A stretch of DNA of 64,000 bases from Dastarcus helophoroides (Eukaryota > Arthropoda > Insecta > Coleoptera > Bothrideridae). Of the stretch, positions 47,071 through 58,486 are shown in pieces. Numbering within the stretch: the first letter of the stretch is position 1; each line of letters starts with the position of its first letter. Below the pieces are notes generated by a model. The model did not search any database, had not been told where the DNA came from, and saw nothing but the letters and a program-made list of their open reading frames with translations. Position numbers and translations under genes: made by a program. The stretch lies in contig CM053329.1 in the NCBI GenBank assembly GCA_028583605.1, positions 4,402,001 through 4,466,000 on the forward strand, read 5' to 3'.

Positions 47071-47576
47071 TCACTCATTGTAGAGAATTTGTCTATGAAA
47101 TATAAAAATCCATATTTATTGGGATCCATCCCCTCTAGAAAATTTTTGATAAGCCTAATTTGATATGAAGTTGGTGGTAGAAATATACCAGAGGGATTTA
47201 AGTACAAATACTTTACAGTTTTCTATTGACAAATTAAAGATCTACGTGTAGGACAAACTTTTTCCTAATTGTGATTTTTTTTCGATCCCTGGTGTCCCAT
47301 TCACATAAAAAGTAATCAAATTTTAATGATAAAAAAGACTTCAAATGTAGAATTAATATGATCATATCATTTCTAATAAAAAATTTTAACATGTAAATAA
47401 TATATGGACGAACAGCATTTGGAAAGACTACATTTTCAAAAATAAATGTTACCTTGTCACAAGAAAACGGGGGGTGATGGAAAAAAATGAGTACGATTTC
47501 ATGATGGAGGTAAGTAGCCCGAACACAATTACCTACCAGAGTTCGTGTGACAAAATCAGTGTTGACCAGTGTGTAT

Positions 47577-48065
47577 TCGGCGGATTTTAACAATTCAACG
47601 TCCAAGTACATTTAAAAAGAAGTTCCTTAATTAATATAAAACAAATTTAACAGTGCGGTTAATAACCTAATCTTTTGTATAGGTAATCTGTATTTGGCAG
47701 ATTTTAAAAATTCGCTCCAATGAAGTACAAAAGGATATCATAGTTATTACGAAAAAATATTAAAATAATTTTATAAGCCAAAATTTTGCGTAAAGAATAT
47801 GTGCAATAAACATTTGAGCACATACTAGGGCGATTTTAATAATTCGTCCCTTATAAAGTATTTAGTATAGTTTTTCACAATTGTATGTTAAACTTTGAAG
47901 ATCAGAGAGTGTTAAGAATCAATACATTTTGAACCCGTCACGAACTATGAGAACAAATGTAATATATTCAGGAATATTAAAATTAATTACTCTGCATCAT
48001 GATAATGTCTGCATAAAACTAGTCTAGACAATGTCCACCCGTGCGAAGCCGGGGCAGCCCACTAA
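47577..48065 (+). mobile_element. Helitron 3' end with diverged internal repeats
   Basis: The segment ends CCCGTGCGAAGCCGGGGCAG, then CCCACTAA immediately before T at 48066. That is a hairpin followed by CTRR, as in Helitron 3' ends. Upstream, a motif of the form GGCRGATTTTAAMAATTC followed by an AAGTAC/AAGTAT word recurs near 47577, 47695 and 47828, about 120-135 bp apart. A fourth, weaker copy falls after the end, near 48104. Tandem internal repeats are usual in non-autonomous Helitrons. The 5' TC end was not located. Confidence 0.5.
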
Positions 48066-48069
48066 TAAA

Positions 48070-49485
48070 TTAAAAATACAAAAAAAAAATGCAAAACTAT
48101 TAAATTAGCCAGATTTTAATAATTACAATCATTAGACTTTGACAAATAAAACAAATAATACTAAGTAAGAAGAAATATTAGCTGTATTACTCATAAATTA
48201 TTCCAACATCTCTCTAAACATTTATGGCAGAAAATAGATATTTAGGCCATCGTAATGTACCTTAATGACACATTTCAACGTTATCATTAGAGTTAGTTGT
48301 TGTATTGTTATTAATATATGCATGACAAAACAATAAATACCATTAGGTAATTACACAGTTTCTAAGAATTAATTTCAAATATTATTATTAAATATTACCT
48401 CTAGGAAAGCAAATTTCAAGATTCAATTTAAGCATACCTTTTGTAATATAGACTGTTATGATTAACGTTATGTTGGAAATTTTTTACAGATAATATTATC
48501 GTTAAGTGGTTTTTAAATTATATTTTTATGGTACATAATACGCACTTATATTATTATATTTAATGACTAAGTGGTATTTATCTAAATAATGGTGGCGCAG
48601 AGAGTTCGATCTGTTAATATTCGTTCCACTTTTTATTTACATTCAGGTGGTAATGGCTCCTTAGACCTTGGTTATTATTTTAGCAGAAATAATAAGTGGT
48701 ATGTGGGTTATTATGAACTACCTGCATATAATAGCATGAAAACGAGATAAATTCTACTTTTACTTTACTCTCAACCTTAGGTTAATTATTGATCTTAAGC
48801 GATAAGCTTAAGCTAAAAGGAAAAACATACTACTGACCTAAACAAGTATTTTTTTTATTATTTAGATTTACAGGAATAAACAACGTATGCATATGATTCT
48901 AGATTATTAAGACATGGTCATCGGAAATTCTTTAACTTAAAACGTGAATAAAAGGTTCAATTGAATATTAAAAAAAGTGAGTTACACCCGTATTTGTATT
49001 TTTATCATCGAAATCTATTACATTTCCGCCAAAGATTTAAGACAAAGTTTTACTCATGGTGTAGGTCTGATTTTTGTTTACACTTTAAATGAAAATTAAC
49101 TTTGTTCTTCGCAGATTGTTTTAATTAAGAAATTCAAGATTTCAAATTAATGCATAACTATTTTTGTTTTATCGGGCTCTACAACATCTCTGGTGTAGTA
49201 TGTACAAAAGTTTATTTAATAGTTATGTCAAAATAGTAATCACAAACTCCTGTACATGGTTTATAATGAATTCTTTTCCAAACCTTCCATTAAAAATACA
49301 TTTCGAGAGCTTCGAGGGATATTGTGAATTTAAGGATATCGGGTTAGCTGGAAGGAATGGGTCATTGTGGAAGAAATTTGTCGGTGTCCCCTATCTTTTA
49401 GGAATGTATGTTTTTTTACAGGAACAACAAATAATATGCATACTGTAATTATTTAATAGTCAATCCACCTATCGCATTAATTACA
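48070..49485. other. Non-coding stretch
   Basis: No supported gene. The + frame 49164-49448 shows no family motif. Confidence 0.4.
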
Positions 49486-49489
49486 AGAG

Positions 49490-50570
49490 ACAAATGTCAA
49501 CTAAAGGAAAAATTCGAAATTTCGAGACCAAAATCATAATTTGACAAAAAAAGATTTTGATATTTATAAAAATTAGCTCCTAAAACTTTGACAAAAAAGA
49601 CGACATTTTGAGGTTAAAATCAATATTTAAAAAAAGTCTAATGTTCCGAAAGTTTTGAAATTTAGACTAAAAAATAGAAAGTTTCGAAAGTAAACTTAAA
49701 ATTTTAAGAAAAATATCGACATTTTTAGGTTAAAATTATAACATATAAATTCACGTTTGTAATTGAAATAAAAAAAAAACAAAAATAATTCAAAGTGCAA
49801 AGTGGAATTATGTGATAAAAGTGCAAATTTCTAAAAACGTTTAATTTATAAAAAAGAGTGATATTTTAAAAAGTTTCTTTAAGTTTCTTTAAAAAAACGT
49901 AATTTACATTAAAATAAATGTCCTTAAATTTTTTGGATGTACAATCGAAGTTTGCCAAAAAAACTGAGAAATCTTATAAAAGGAAACTGAAAATTTTTAA
50001 AGCAAAACTGGAAAATTTGTTAAAGAAACTCAAATTAAAACTCAAAATCTCGAGAAAAAAGAAACACATGATTAGGGTTGAAATTTTCAAATAAAATTAA
50101 AATCCCTAAAATGGAAATTTCGAAATAAGAGTTATAATTTTGGGAAAAAAAGATAAAAATTCGAATGGATTTTAAGTTAAAAGAGGTTTTGAAAATATTT
50201 TACATTTTAGGTGAAATATTAAAAAAACTCTATATCTCGTGTAAAAGTTTCAAATGATGTGCGGACAGTTCTAGAAAGAACTTTTACAAGGCATCAAACT
50301 TTAACGTGGCCTTACTTGGTGGAGGGAGATTTAAATTTTGATCGTTTTTCTAGAAATGTCAACTTTCTTCGACATATACCTTTTCTCATTTTTTCAAACT
50401 TCAGGTTTTTCACTCGCACGCTTACTTTAATTTTTGGATTTGGATTTATTTGCAAATTGATTTTAATTATGAAATTTCGTCTTTTTTCTCGAAATGTGAC
50501 GCTTAAACTTACATTTTTTTTAAATTCAGAGGTTTTCCGAAATTTCAAAATTTTATTTCAAATTCCAGGC
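49490..50570. repeat. Degenerate CGAAATTT array, copy 10, switching orientation
   Basis: A-rich form from 49490 to about 50240 (AAAATTCGAAATTTCGAGAC, AAGTTTTGAAATTTAGAC, AAAAAGTCTAATGTTCCG). T-rich form from about 50330 to 50570 (TTTTTCTAGAAATGTCAAC, TTTTCTCGAAATGTGACG, TTTTCCGAAATTTCAAAA). The two halves are thus roughly inverted. The complementary frames at 50259-50576 and 50312-50548 are artefacts of the repeat. Confidence 0.55.
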
Positions 50571-50884
50571 TTATAATTTTTTGGCTGTGTTTGTCAGTCT
50601 GCTTTTAGAATTTTATTAAGAATATTTTATACTTTTTACCAAAAACTGTCTCTAATTGAAATTGGATTTCTTTTATAAATATACTTCTTCCAGGAAGAAG
50701 CTATCTTGTACTGACTCTACCATGGAAGCTTTCGATATCATATTTTAATAATAATCTCAGAACTTCCACATCTTCTTTAATTTCGGCTTTAATGTTGAAA
50801 TGTCAATGTCATTTTTTTTGACATTTGGAGAACATTTTTGTTTTAATATTTAGTCACTTATCTGAATTGCGTCTAAGAAAAAAT

Positions 50885-50960
50885 TGTGAGAGGGTCATTA
50901 GTGCAGGTGGGCCCTTGTGCACCTTGCAGTATTGCCCCTCCATCGCTACGCCACTGTGTC
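50885..50960 (-). mobile_element. hAT-like terminus
   Basis: On the minus strand CAGTGGCGTAGCGATGGAGG (from 50959) starts a GC-richer stretch, AAGGTGCACAAGGGCCCACC. CAGTGGCGTAGC ends are typical of hAT-type elements. No partner end was found. Confidence 0.4.
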
Positions 50961-51280
50961 TTCTGAAGGGACAGTAGGTGTCAGGGTAACACCATGTTGA
51001 AATAAAGTTTTCAATTTATCCTGTTATCAATGGATAATAGGAAACAGTAGTTTCTGGCAATATTATTTGCGTATTTCTGTATACCGCAATGATTGTGGGT
51101 TATATCTTCTTATATAATAATATGGAATGTTAGACCTAATCGAAATATTCTCAAAATAGTTTCATATTTGTACTCAGTCACTTGTCTTCTTAGTGCACAC
51201 ATATCGATACACTAAAGATAAAAGATACAAATTGTTTAATTTTTGAAGATCAACTTTCTATTTTCTTAACAGATTAATTA

Positions 51281-51480
51281 CACTGAAATCTCCCATAGCG
51301 AACACTTCCAATGAATGGACACGTCTATTAGGCGTATGGTTTTTCATTATTATTTATATAATCGAAAATTTTATATAAGTGAACCTCTGTTGATCGGACT
51401 CTCTGTTGGGCGGACGCGGACACCTTGTTTCTATGTCTAAACGTGCCAAAGTTCTCCCTTAAGCGGACCTCGCAATATTA
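51281..51480 (+). mobile_element. Two adjacent pogo-like terminal sequences
   Basis: TA precedes CACTGAAATCTCCCATAGCG, and GAACACTTCC and GGACACGTC follow (51281-51330). About 90 bp on, AAGTGAACCTCTGTTGATCG is followed by repeated CGGAC words and TTAAGCGGACC (51375-51465). Both resemble pogo/Tigger ends. No transposase is present and the pairing is unresolved. Confidence 0.35.
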
Positions 51481-51660
51481 TACGCAACGTTGCATTGACA
51501 GGAGATTTCGCTCAAACATACTGAAAGGAAAAAATAAATTCATCAAGGAATATCTTCAATGAAGACCAGTTTCTCCATGGCAGCCACACTTAAAGAATGA
51601 AAAAGTACATTTTGGTGAAACGGACTGGTCCTTGGTTATCTTCAAAAATTGAAATAGCAA

Positions 51661-51847
51661 TCTTGTGCCCTGAAACCAAAAAAGATTAAAACACAACAAA
51701 GGTTGCTGTAACACCTTTCGAAAGCCAAGTTATCATGTTCAGAGAAATACTCTGAATCTCCCTGAATATGATAGCTTGGCTATCAAAACGCGTTAGAGCA
51801 ACCTTTGTTGTATTTTTTAATCTTTCTTGGTTTCAGGGGACAAGACT
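51661..51847. repeat. 187-bp near-perfect palindrome
   Basis: The left arm (from 51661: TCTTGTGCCCTGAAACC, then ACAACAAAGGTTGCTGTAAC and AAGCCAAGTTATCATGTTC) pairs with the right arm (to 51847), whose reverse complement reads TCTTGTCCCCTGAAACC, ACAACAAAGGTTGCTCTAAC and TAGCCAAGCTATCATATTC. Arms are ~86 bp with roughly ten mismatches and a small gap. The centre is a short palindromic region (TTCAGAGAAATACTCTGAA). Transcribed, it would form one long hairpin. No coding capacity. Confidence 0.88.
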
Positions 51848-51999
51848 TTTATTTCAATGGAAAAGTACATATTTTTTATTGTAAAAGTAATGAGCTGGAA
51901 AGAGAAACATTTCTAATTTTGCATCTATATCTCGACTTTTTTCTCAACATTTTGAATTCTAAACACCCACTTTTTTTTAATTCGAAAGAGGAAAGTTAC

Positions 52000-52525
52000 A
52001 ATTTTTAAAAAAGATCTAAATTTCTAATCAAAATGAAAATTACAGAAAAAACAAATAATGTTATTTAAAAACTAACAAAATGTCCTTTTTGAAGATATAG
52101 AGTGTGTTCCAACATAAAGTACTGAAGAGGGCTTTCTTTTTTATTTGTGGTTTTACGAGAAAAAGGCATTCTTTACAGAGAAGTTTTTATAAAGAATTAC
52201 TTTTTTTATCAAGAAAAGTCAAGATTTTTAATAAGCCCTCGTTTAAAAAAAATCTAAACCTTAAAAGCCGAAACTTTCAAAAAAAAGTAAAAATGTTGAA
52301 GAAATAATTTTGAAAAAAGTTAAATTTTTTGATACAGTCGAACAAATTTTGAGAAAACCATTGAAATTTTGAAAAAAGTCAAAATTTTTAGATGTCAAAA
52401 TTAAAGCATATTCAAAATTTTCACAAATAGGTGAATTACTCGAGAAAAAACTAAATTTCTCAAAAAGTATCGAACCAAAAAGTCGAATTTAAATAGTTAG
52501 AATTTGGAAAAGTCGAAATTTTGAA
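52000..52525. repeat. Degenerate CGAAATTT array, copy 11
   Basis: A-rich orientation: TTTGAAAAAAGTTAAATTTT, TTGAAATTTTGAAAAAAGTC and AAAAAGTCGAATTTAAATAG. It runs into the 3' end of the transposase at 52525, where the last residues of the frame are array read-through. Confidence 0.55.
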
Positions 52526-53690
52526 TAGCAATCGAACAATGTTTGGATGCGGAGCATTAAATTGTTTATTTAACTTCGCACGAAAGGACTCACAGACGTT
52601 GGTTTTTCTGTTTGTCGAATTTGAAAATTCTGCCCAAATTAAAGGAGGAAAAATTGCATCCTGAGACAGATACGTTTCTAACAGGTAATCGCAAAATTGT
52701 GTTGCTTTCTCATCCGCAGGGAGAATAGCCATAATATAATCCGTAAAAACTTCAGACGCTTGTTCGGATTTAACAAATGGAAGGCCAAAGAAGCATTTCA
52801 AAAAATTTGCCACCTCTGATTTGCTGCGGTATTCCTTTGAAAGCCCCAGGAACTGAATGTTTCTGTACCAGCTTTGCCCCAAATGGAAACGACATCCCCT
52901 GATACCTGTTTTTAAGAGAACTGATTTAGCTTCGATATGGATCGATCTCTCAAAGTCCGTAAATAGTTTTTCCGGCGAAAATATAAGACCTTTCTTCAAA
53001 CAGCTGTTCACCACATAATGAAAGCATTTTATATAGATTTCTGTAGTTTTGTTGGGAAGTATAAAATATACAAGCGGCATATAGGAATCGCGGTACATGG
53101 CGTGGAAAGTAAAGAGCTGGTAGAAGTACTTTGGGCAACTTTTAAAGGTGTCATCCACATAAATGTTACTTTCACGACACAACACTTGCAAGTTTTTCTT
53201 CGTTGAGAATCCCAAAATATTGTTCTCTTTGTCATTCACTATCACAAAATTTTCACCACTATTTGTCTTTATGCCCATGTTTGCTACAGTGGACAGAGTT
53301 TCTTTCATCAATTTAGGCAGGGTACCATGGAGATCAGCTCGTACTTTCTGCATACTGCGCCTAACAAGCGCTAAATCAGTTTTCGTTAATTCTACTATAT
53401 CACCCTACTTTAAAGTTGAATGAATTAACTTAGTAGGTCTTACACATATACCCTCCGTAGCTTTGCGCTTTAAGCAATTGTTTAACCGCTGTCGCTGGAT
53501 TTTATTTTCCGTTGCCTTTCTATAGTTGTGTGGAGAAAGTTTCAGTACAACTTCTTGATGTTTGTTGAGCTTCAAGAATGAGGTACACGTTTTTGTACAG
53601 CAAGCCCAACGTTCGATTTCATTTGCCAAGTGTTTGTTCAAACGAAACTTATATCCTTCTATCACCAAAATATTTCTACCTTTTTCACTT
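52525..53690 (-). pseudogene. MULE transposase with FLYWCH finger, one internal stop
   Basis: Cut-and-paste transposase of the Mutator-like superfamily. The N-terminal FLYWCH-type domain (53690-53520) reads EIILSEKGRNILVIEGYKFR, then ERWACCTKTC and a terminal SPHNYRK in place of HNH. After the linker a TAG stop falls at 53405-53407 (after IHSTLK). The same frame then continues without interruption: RADLHGTLPKLMKETLS, YVDDTFKSCPKYFYQLF (first catalytic Asp), LFTDFERSIHIEAKSVL (second Asp), GCRFHLGQSWYRNIQ (the C-x2-H motif) and IWAEFSNSTNRKTNVCESFR. Apart from this stop the frame is open for about 380 codons, so the copy is fairly young. The upstream edge shows TTCTTATTCGCATACAG before the conserved start, possibly a splice acceptor. 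The C-terminus is truncated into an array. Confidence 0.88.
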
Positions 53691-53801
53691 AAAATAATTT
53701 CCCTGTATGCGAATAAGAATCACTTCACCCTCTACCATAATTACGCAATTGGTGCAATTTGGCATTTCCTAAAGAGCCAACTATTAGAGAACAGGTAAAC
53801 A

Positions 53802-53900
53802 GGACGCAATCGACCCAACTCCTTACCAGATCGCAAGACGCAATTGACGCTACTCCAGACAGTAATTAAGCAACTTCAGACGCAACTGACCCCAACCCTT
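53802..53900. repeat. Three-unit GACGCAAYTGAC repeat
   Basis: GACGCAATCGACCCAACTCC (53802), GACGCAATTGACGCTACTCC (53837) and GACGCAACTGACCCCAACCC (53879) recur 35 and 42 bp apart. They lie between the MULE transposase start and the truncated Transib-like MITE. They may be subterminal repeats of the MULE. Confidence 0.6.
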
Positions 53901-54400
53901 TGAAATGATACGAATCAAATTGAATTAGTGGTTAACTAGTAAAGTGGAAATTTTTTCCTCTGCATCATTATAGTAAAATGTTCAAGTCCATACTTCAACC
54001 AATATAAAAATAAATACGACAAGACTGAAGTTTGTTAAAGTAAATATGAAACAAACAAAAACATTAAATTTGCTAATTTTACAGCACGGATGTTTGATAC
54101 CTTTCCTCTGATGACAAACTTATATAAGCCGCATGTTATTTTTCAAAATATTGATCTAAAATAGGACGCTTCACTTTTTCTACATAAGATGTGGTTAATT
54201 TTTTACTGTACATACAACTATTATACTTAAACACCTCTTCATTCTAAGGGTTGCAGCGTAAAATGGGAAATATATAGGAATTATAATCAATTACTGCTTT
54301 AGCAATAAGCCTTATTCTTACTAATTAATCACTAAGCTATTTTCCTTAAGTTGGAAAAATTCAATCTTTCTTCAGAAATTGCTCAAATTGACCCACTGTG
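53901..54400. mobile_element. Transib-like MITE, copy 2 (left-truncated)
   Basis: Aligns with 9824-10421: TGAAATGATACGAATCAAAT at both starts, CTTAAGTTGGAAAAATTCAA against the matching end region. Its right end is GACCCACTGTG at 54390-54400, the exact reverse complement of the CACAGTGGGTC left end of copy 1. The left ~240 bp is missing and replaced by the GACGCAA repeat, so no target duplication can be read. Confidence 0.72.
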
Positions 54401-54404
54401 CATC

Positions 54405-54695
54405 CTTTTGTAACTGCAAACTTGTCATGCAAATGTAGGGATTCAAATTTATCCATAGGTCATCATCGATTTTTCAAATTAAAAATTCTTTGAGATTTAT
54501 TACATATGCTGCATGCAGTTTTCAATCGACACTTTCTTGATAGTTCCAAATGAAGCTGAAACATATGCTGAGAGAACAGCGATCAACTTACATCTAATTC
54601 TCTAAATTTTCCCAGAAAAATTCCCAGAAAGTTGTCCTTAGAGTCTTAGAGAATTTAAATGTGATCACAATGTGAAGCTGAAATATACGTTTCTC
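54405..54695. other. Non-coding spacer
   Basis: Nothing recognised. Confidence 0.3.
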
Positions 54696-54699
54696 AGCA

Positions 54700-54905
54700 C
54701 TGGGTCAAGAAATTACTTCGACGTTTCTTTGGCTTTAGTAGGGTGATTCTTCAAAAACAAGAAAAAAATCAAACTTTAAGGCAGAAAAGCAAGATAGGTA
54801 AGTCATTATGTTAACGAGATCAGAAGTGAAACTCTTCTGGAGTGATAGGAACAGTCGGAAGGGCGTAACTACTATCTACAAAAGATTCTTTTGACCTATA
54901 TCGTG
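54700..54905 (+). repeat. Dispersed repeat with Penelope-like signature, copy 1
   Basis: CGACGTTTCTTTGGC, then TAGGGTGATTCTTCAAAAAC and GAAACTCTTCTGGAGTGAT, aligns with 58487-58690 in the same orientation. The word GACGTTTC followed ~25 bp later by TCTTCARAAAC resembles Penelope-type terminal repeats (general knowledge). Class assignment is tentative. Confidence 0.45.
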
Positions 54906-54909
54906 TAGG

Positions 54910-56395
54910 CACTTCTTATACTCGTCTTCCTATTTCATTCGCTCGATTCGTTCCTTCGTGAATATTGCCGAAAAATATTAAATTTTTGATTCCATAACAA
55001 GTTCTCAAATATTGAATATCGAAGTTTCATACAAATTATGTATGTATACATGCTACACAAGAAGGATATGTAAGCTACATTCAAAAATAAAGGTATTTAC
55101 CGTATTGACAATCGATATATTATGTTAAACAACAACGTAAAAAGATGTATTTTTCTTGTTTCCTTCAATGCCTAATTGCATAAATAAATAATTGCATAGT
55201 GTTTTGTACTTGTAAGTTAAGATGGTAATATGGTTTTACAATGTTTATTCTAATTGGATATGCAAATGTGAAATAAAGTACATAAAGGATTGTCAGTGTC
55301 AGAACAGGCACGAAACAGTATAGTATATTACAAAACAAAATAACATAATTGAAAGTTAGTAAATCGAAATCGATAGTTAATTAAAATACTTTCTTGTAAT
55401 ACTCGTGTTGTCTTCGCGTTACATAGATATAGGTATATAAAGGGCATTTATTAAATTAAAACGAATGCTTGCTTCACGGTGAGTAATTAATTAAAAACTT
55501 GTCATTATTCCGAGCCCATTTATACGGCATGCTTCAGTGAAGCGAGACGTTTTGGTTTTGTGGAACGGAGTGTACCCTTAGGAAATATATAAATTCCCTT
55601 CGCCCCAACCCCTCTCTCTATAAGTACACGCTTGGACTGTCTTGAAAAGATGAGAATCGTACTGCGAATTCCAGTTCCTTAAAGATTATGTTCCTGTCTT
55701 TCTTCGACACAGCCGTCAGGCGTCTTTTCCTTTTTGTTGAGGCCGCTCATGTAAACCGAGACAGCATTATGGTTCCATAAAAGCGGAAAGTGAGAGAGAT
55801 TAAACTTCTGCTCAGGGCCGTGGCAAGGAATATTCGAGTTTTATGTGGCTCGCTTGTAGCAAACAGTGGAACATTTGTTCGATAAATAAATCCAATGGCT
55901 TTAATAAGTAGTTCCAACTTTGTGATCAAGATTAAGAATAAAATTTCGCATTCAAGCAGCTCCCACCTTTCAGTTTTACCCATATACAGGGACACCATAA
56001 AACGCCAGAATAAGATAAATTTTGGGAAAGTAATAAAAAAAAATGTGACGTTTCTAAAACAAAACAACAATTGCACAATTCCGCATACAGTTCTTGCTAT
56101 TGGAAACATTGCAAGTATCTGCATTAGTAGTTTACCAACCTGGATCTAGTTAAAAGGGGTAGTAGTTGCAGTAGTTGAAGAAAAGTTATGTTTTTAAGAA
56201 ATATATGAGTTACGTGCAGACCACAAAGAAAATAATTTGACGTATTGGTAAAATTGTGACAAGGCCATTAAGTATACTTTGAATTTTGTAGTATCAAAAT
56301 TTAAAAACAAACAAAATAATGAAAAATATGCTCCTGTTTGCACATCAACTGGCTCCCAATGCGACAATTACGCCAGGAGAGATTTCTTCAACCTG
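54910..56395. other. Non-coding stretch
   Basis: No supported gene. The minus frame 55747-56124 is hydrophobic and matches no family I know. 55560-55860 is somewhat GC-richer. Confidence 0.4.
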
Positions 56396-56399
56396 AGTA

Positions 56400-57300
56400 A
56401 GGCTCGATCTCTTTCTGAGTATAATTCACTCACCCTAGGGGAAATGCGATGAACTCCTACTTTACATGTGGCCAAGTTTTAATCCTGGGAAACATTTCAC
56501 TCCATAGAAAAATTAGTTCCTACACAAGAAGTTCTTGCTATCGAAGCTGGATTGCACAAGAATTGCTCGTATCCCATTGTCTTGTGTGCCTTGCATTGGC
56601 TCTTGAAGGAATCAGATCCGCCAATTTTCAGTAAAAGTGACCCCCCATAGTCCACAGCATAGAAGAGAGACAAGTCACAAACCCACTGTCTGCGCTGAGG
56701 CCCACCCAGTTAGAGTTTTATTAGGAGTATGGCTTTTCTTTTACATCATACAAGAAGTTACTGTTTTCTAATGTTCTGTATGTTGTCAGAATGTTGATCT
56801 TGTGAGGATTAGAGTCGTAAGTGTTGGCTAACATCTTCTATTAAACTACTTGTAGGAAAAGACAGTCACCAACCACTCACTCATAGGCTAGTGCCTGAAG
56901 AGACTCAGTTTTTATCGTCAATTAGACGAACTCTCTTTGAATGGAATCTGAAAGAGGCATTTTATGCTTTGGAATGGTGCCCAACATAAGAGAAGAGTAC
57001 TCTACTGATGGCACAACTTGAGCTTTATAGGCAGAGACTAGCTCGTTCATAGCTTAAAAAAGAAAAATATGCTTTTGAGAGGAAAATAGGCACATGGTTC
57101 TCGCTTACAACAGGTTACATCGGGAGTGTCATACGGTAAAGCATTACTACCCAGTTGTTTAAAGCCTGACCCATAAAAATCTCAACTGGTGATGGAGATG
57201 GTGCCAAAACCTTTGGCTGATCAACCTTCTTTTTAGGGAGACTTTTTCCTTTTTCCTATTTACCTCAAAAGACTCTCCAATGGAACTAATTTGGCGAATC
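56400..57300 (-). pseudogene. LINE fragment, Jockey/CR1-like family, copy D
   Basis: Heavily decayed match to 41500-42120 on the same strand: the tail stretch around GGATTGCACAAGAATTGCTC and TTGTGTGCCTTGCATTGGC, AGAGACAAGTCACAAACCCA at 56668, and AGAAGAGTACTCTACTGATG with CAACTTGAGCTTTATAGGC at 56990-57040. A partial internal duplication is suggested because GACAGTCACCAACCACTCAC at 56861 repeats the element position already passed at 56670. No intact frame remains. Confidence 0.7.
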
Positions 57301-57304
57301 CATG

Positions 57305-58480
57305 AAAGATTGTTGAATAGAATAATTAATTCATTGCTTTAGTCAATGCCTGTTAATCTGAATGATTCCTGATGCAAATTATTTTTGTCAAAGATCGTAC
57401 ACAACACTTCCATATTTCCAAATGAAGCCCCTTCATTTAAGATAGACTTCATTGAATTATTGTACTGCACATTGGAGCCTCTGATAATGGTAATCTATCA
57501 TTATTGTGCTGAAAATAATGAAACATAAAGTTAATATGCTGTGCTCTTTAAAATGATAGACTTAAAAAAAAGTTACAATAATTAAGAATAAAATAAATCG
57601 GTTTTGGTTAATTATTATTATTAGTTTGTGAACATAAAAAAATAATAATATAACATTGGTTTTTATATAAATAATAACCATTCGGTCTTCGTTGGTGCTA
57701 TTTGAAATAATCCTTTACGTTTTTAATTAAACGCCTCTTTATATAATTAAGATTATCATTAAATCAATGAATATTTTAATCAATGAACAAATTTTAAGCG
57801 CTATAACCCTGAATACCATCCTGTTCACAGTCAACGTGGACTTGATGAGCGGCTGCCTTCGAAGCCGGACCAATCCGCCGTACGCCGTACGCCCACTTAC
57901 TTAAAGGATAAAGAGCGACACTTACATTAGAGCGATAAGGAGAGCAAGTGTGAAGTCTCCTTTCCGTCGACCGAGCGAACGTAATAGCATCCTTGTCAGC
58001 GAATAGCTACTATAATAGCACCGGTTTTAATGTGTATGTAGGTATACAGTACAGGAGACCTAACCTTACCTCACTACTTACATACACCAGCATGTGTAAG
58101 GTACAGTGTCAACACACATGTACGAAAGCATGTGTGAATGTACACTCGCGGACAGAAATATCGACTCTCCTCGACTCCCTTTTTAGACATTGTGCACCTT
58201 GTCAATAATCTCTACGTCACGAAAGGCAGTAATGTAAATTGTTATTTAAATATTATTTCAATTTAGGCATGCCCTTAATGAGGTTTATATCATTCTTAGG
58301 CACTTCCGTTTCTGTTGATACTATTTTGCAACCAGTGGCGTATCATATTCATTGACACGTTTGAACTCCTATCTAGAATGATGAAATAACAACTTTAAAA
58401 AGTAACGCATCTCTGACTGAAAACTGGAATTACAATTGATTATGAAATAGAAGCTGAGAATGTAAACAATAACAAAATAA
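57305..58480. other. Non-coding stretch with a GC-richer patch
   Basis: No supported gene. 57830-58210 is GC-richer, with CCGCCGTACGCCGTACGCCC at 57877 and repeated ACATGTAC/GCATGTGT words at 58090-58145. The + frame 57993-58208 has cysteines but no family pattern. CCAGTGGCGTATC near 58333 may be a hAT-like end. Confidence 0.35.
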
Positions 58481-58486
58481 ATCTCG

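Noticed and set aside
50259..50576. Overlapping + and minus frames
   Set aside because: Both are created by the inverted degenerate array and carry no motif.
55747..56124. 125-codon hydrophobic minus frame
   Set aside because: No recognisable family, an equally open + frame opposite it, and no splice or promoter evidence.
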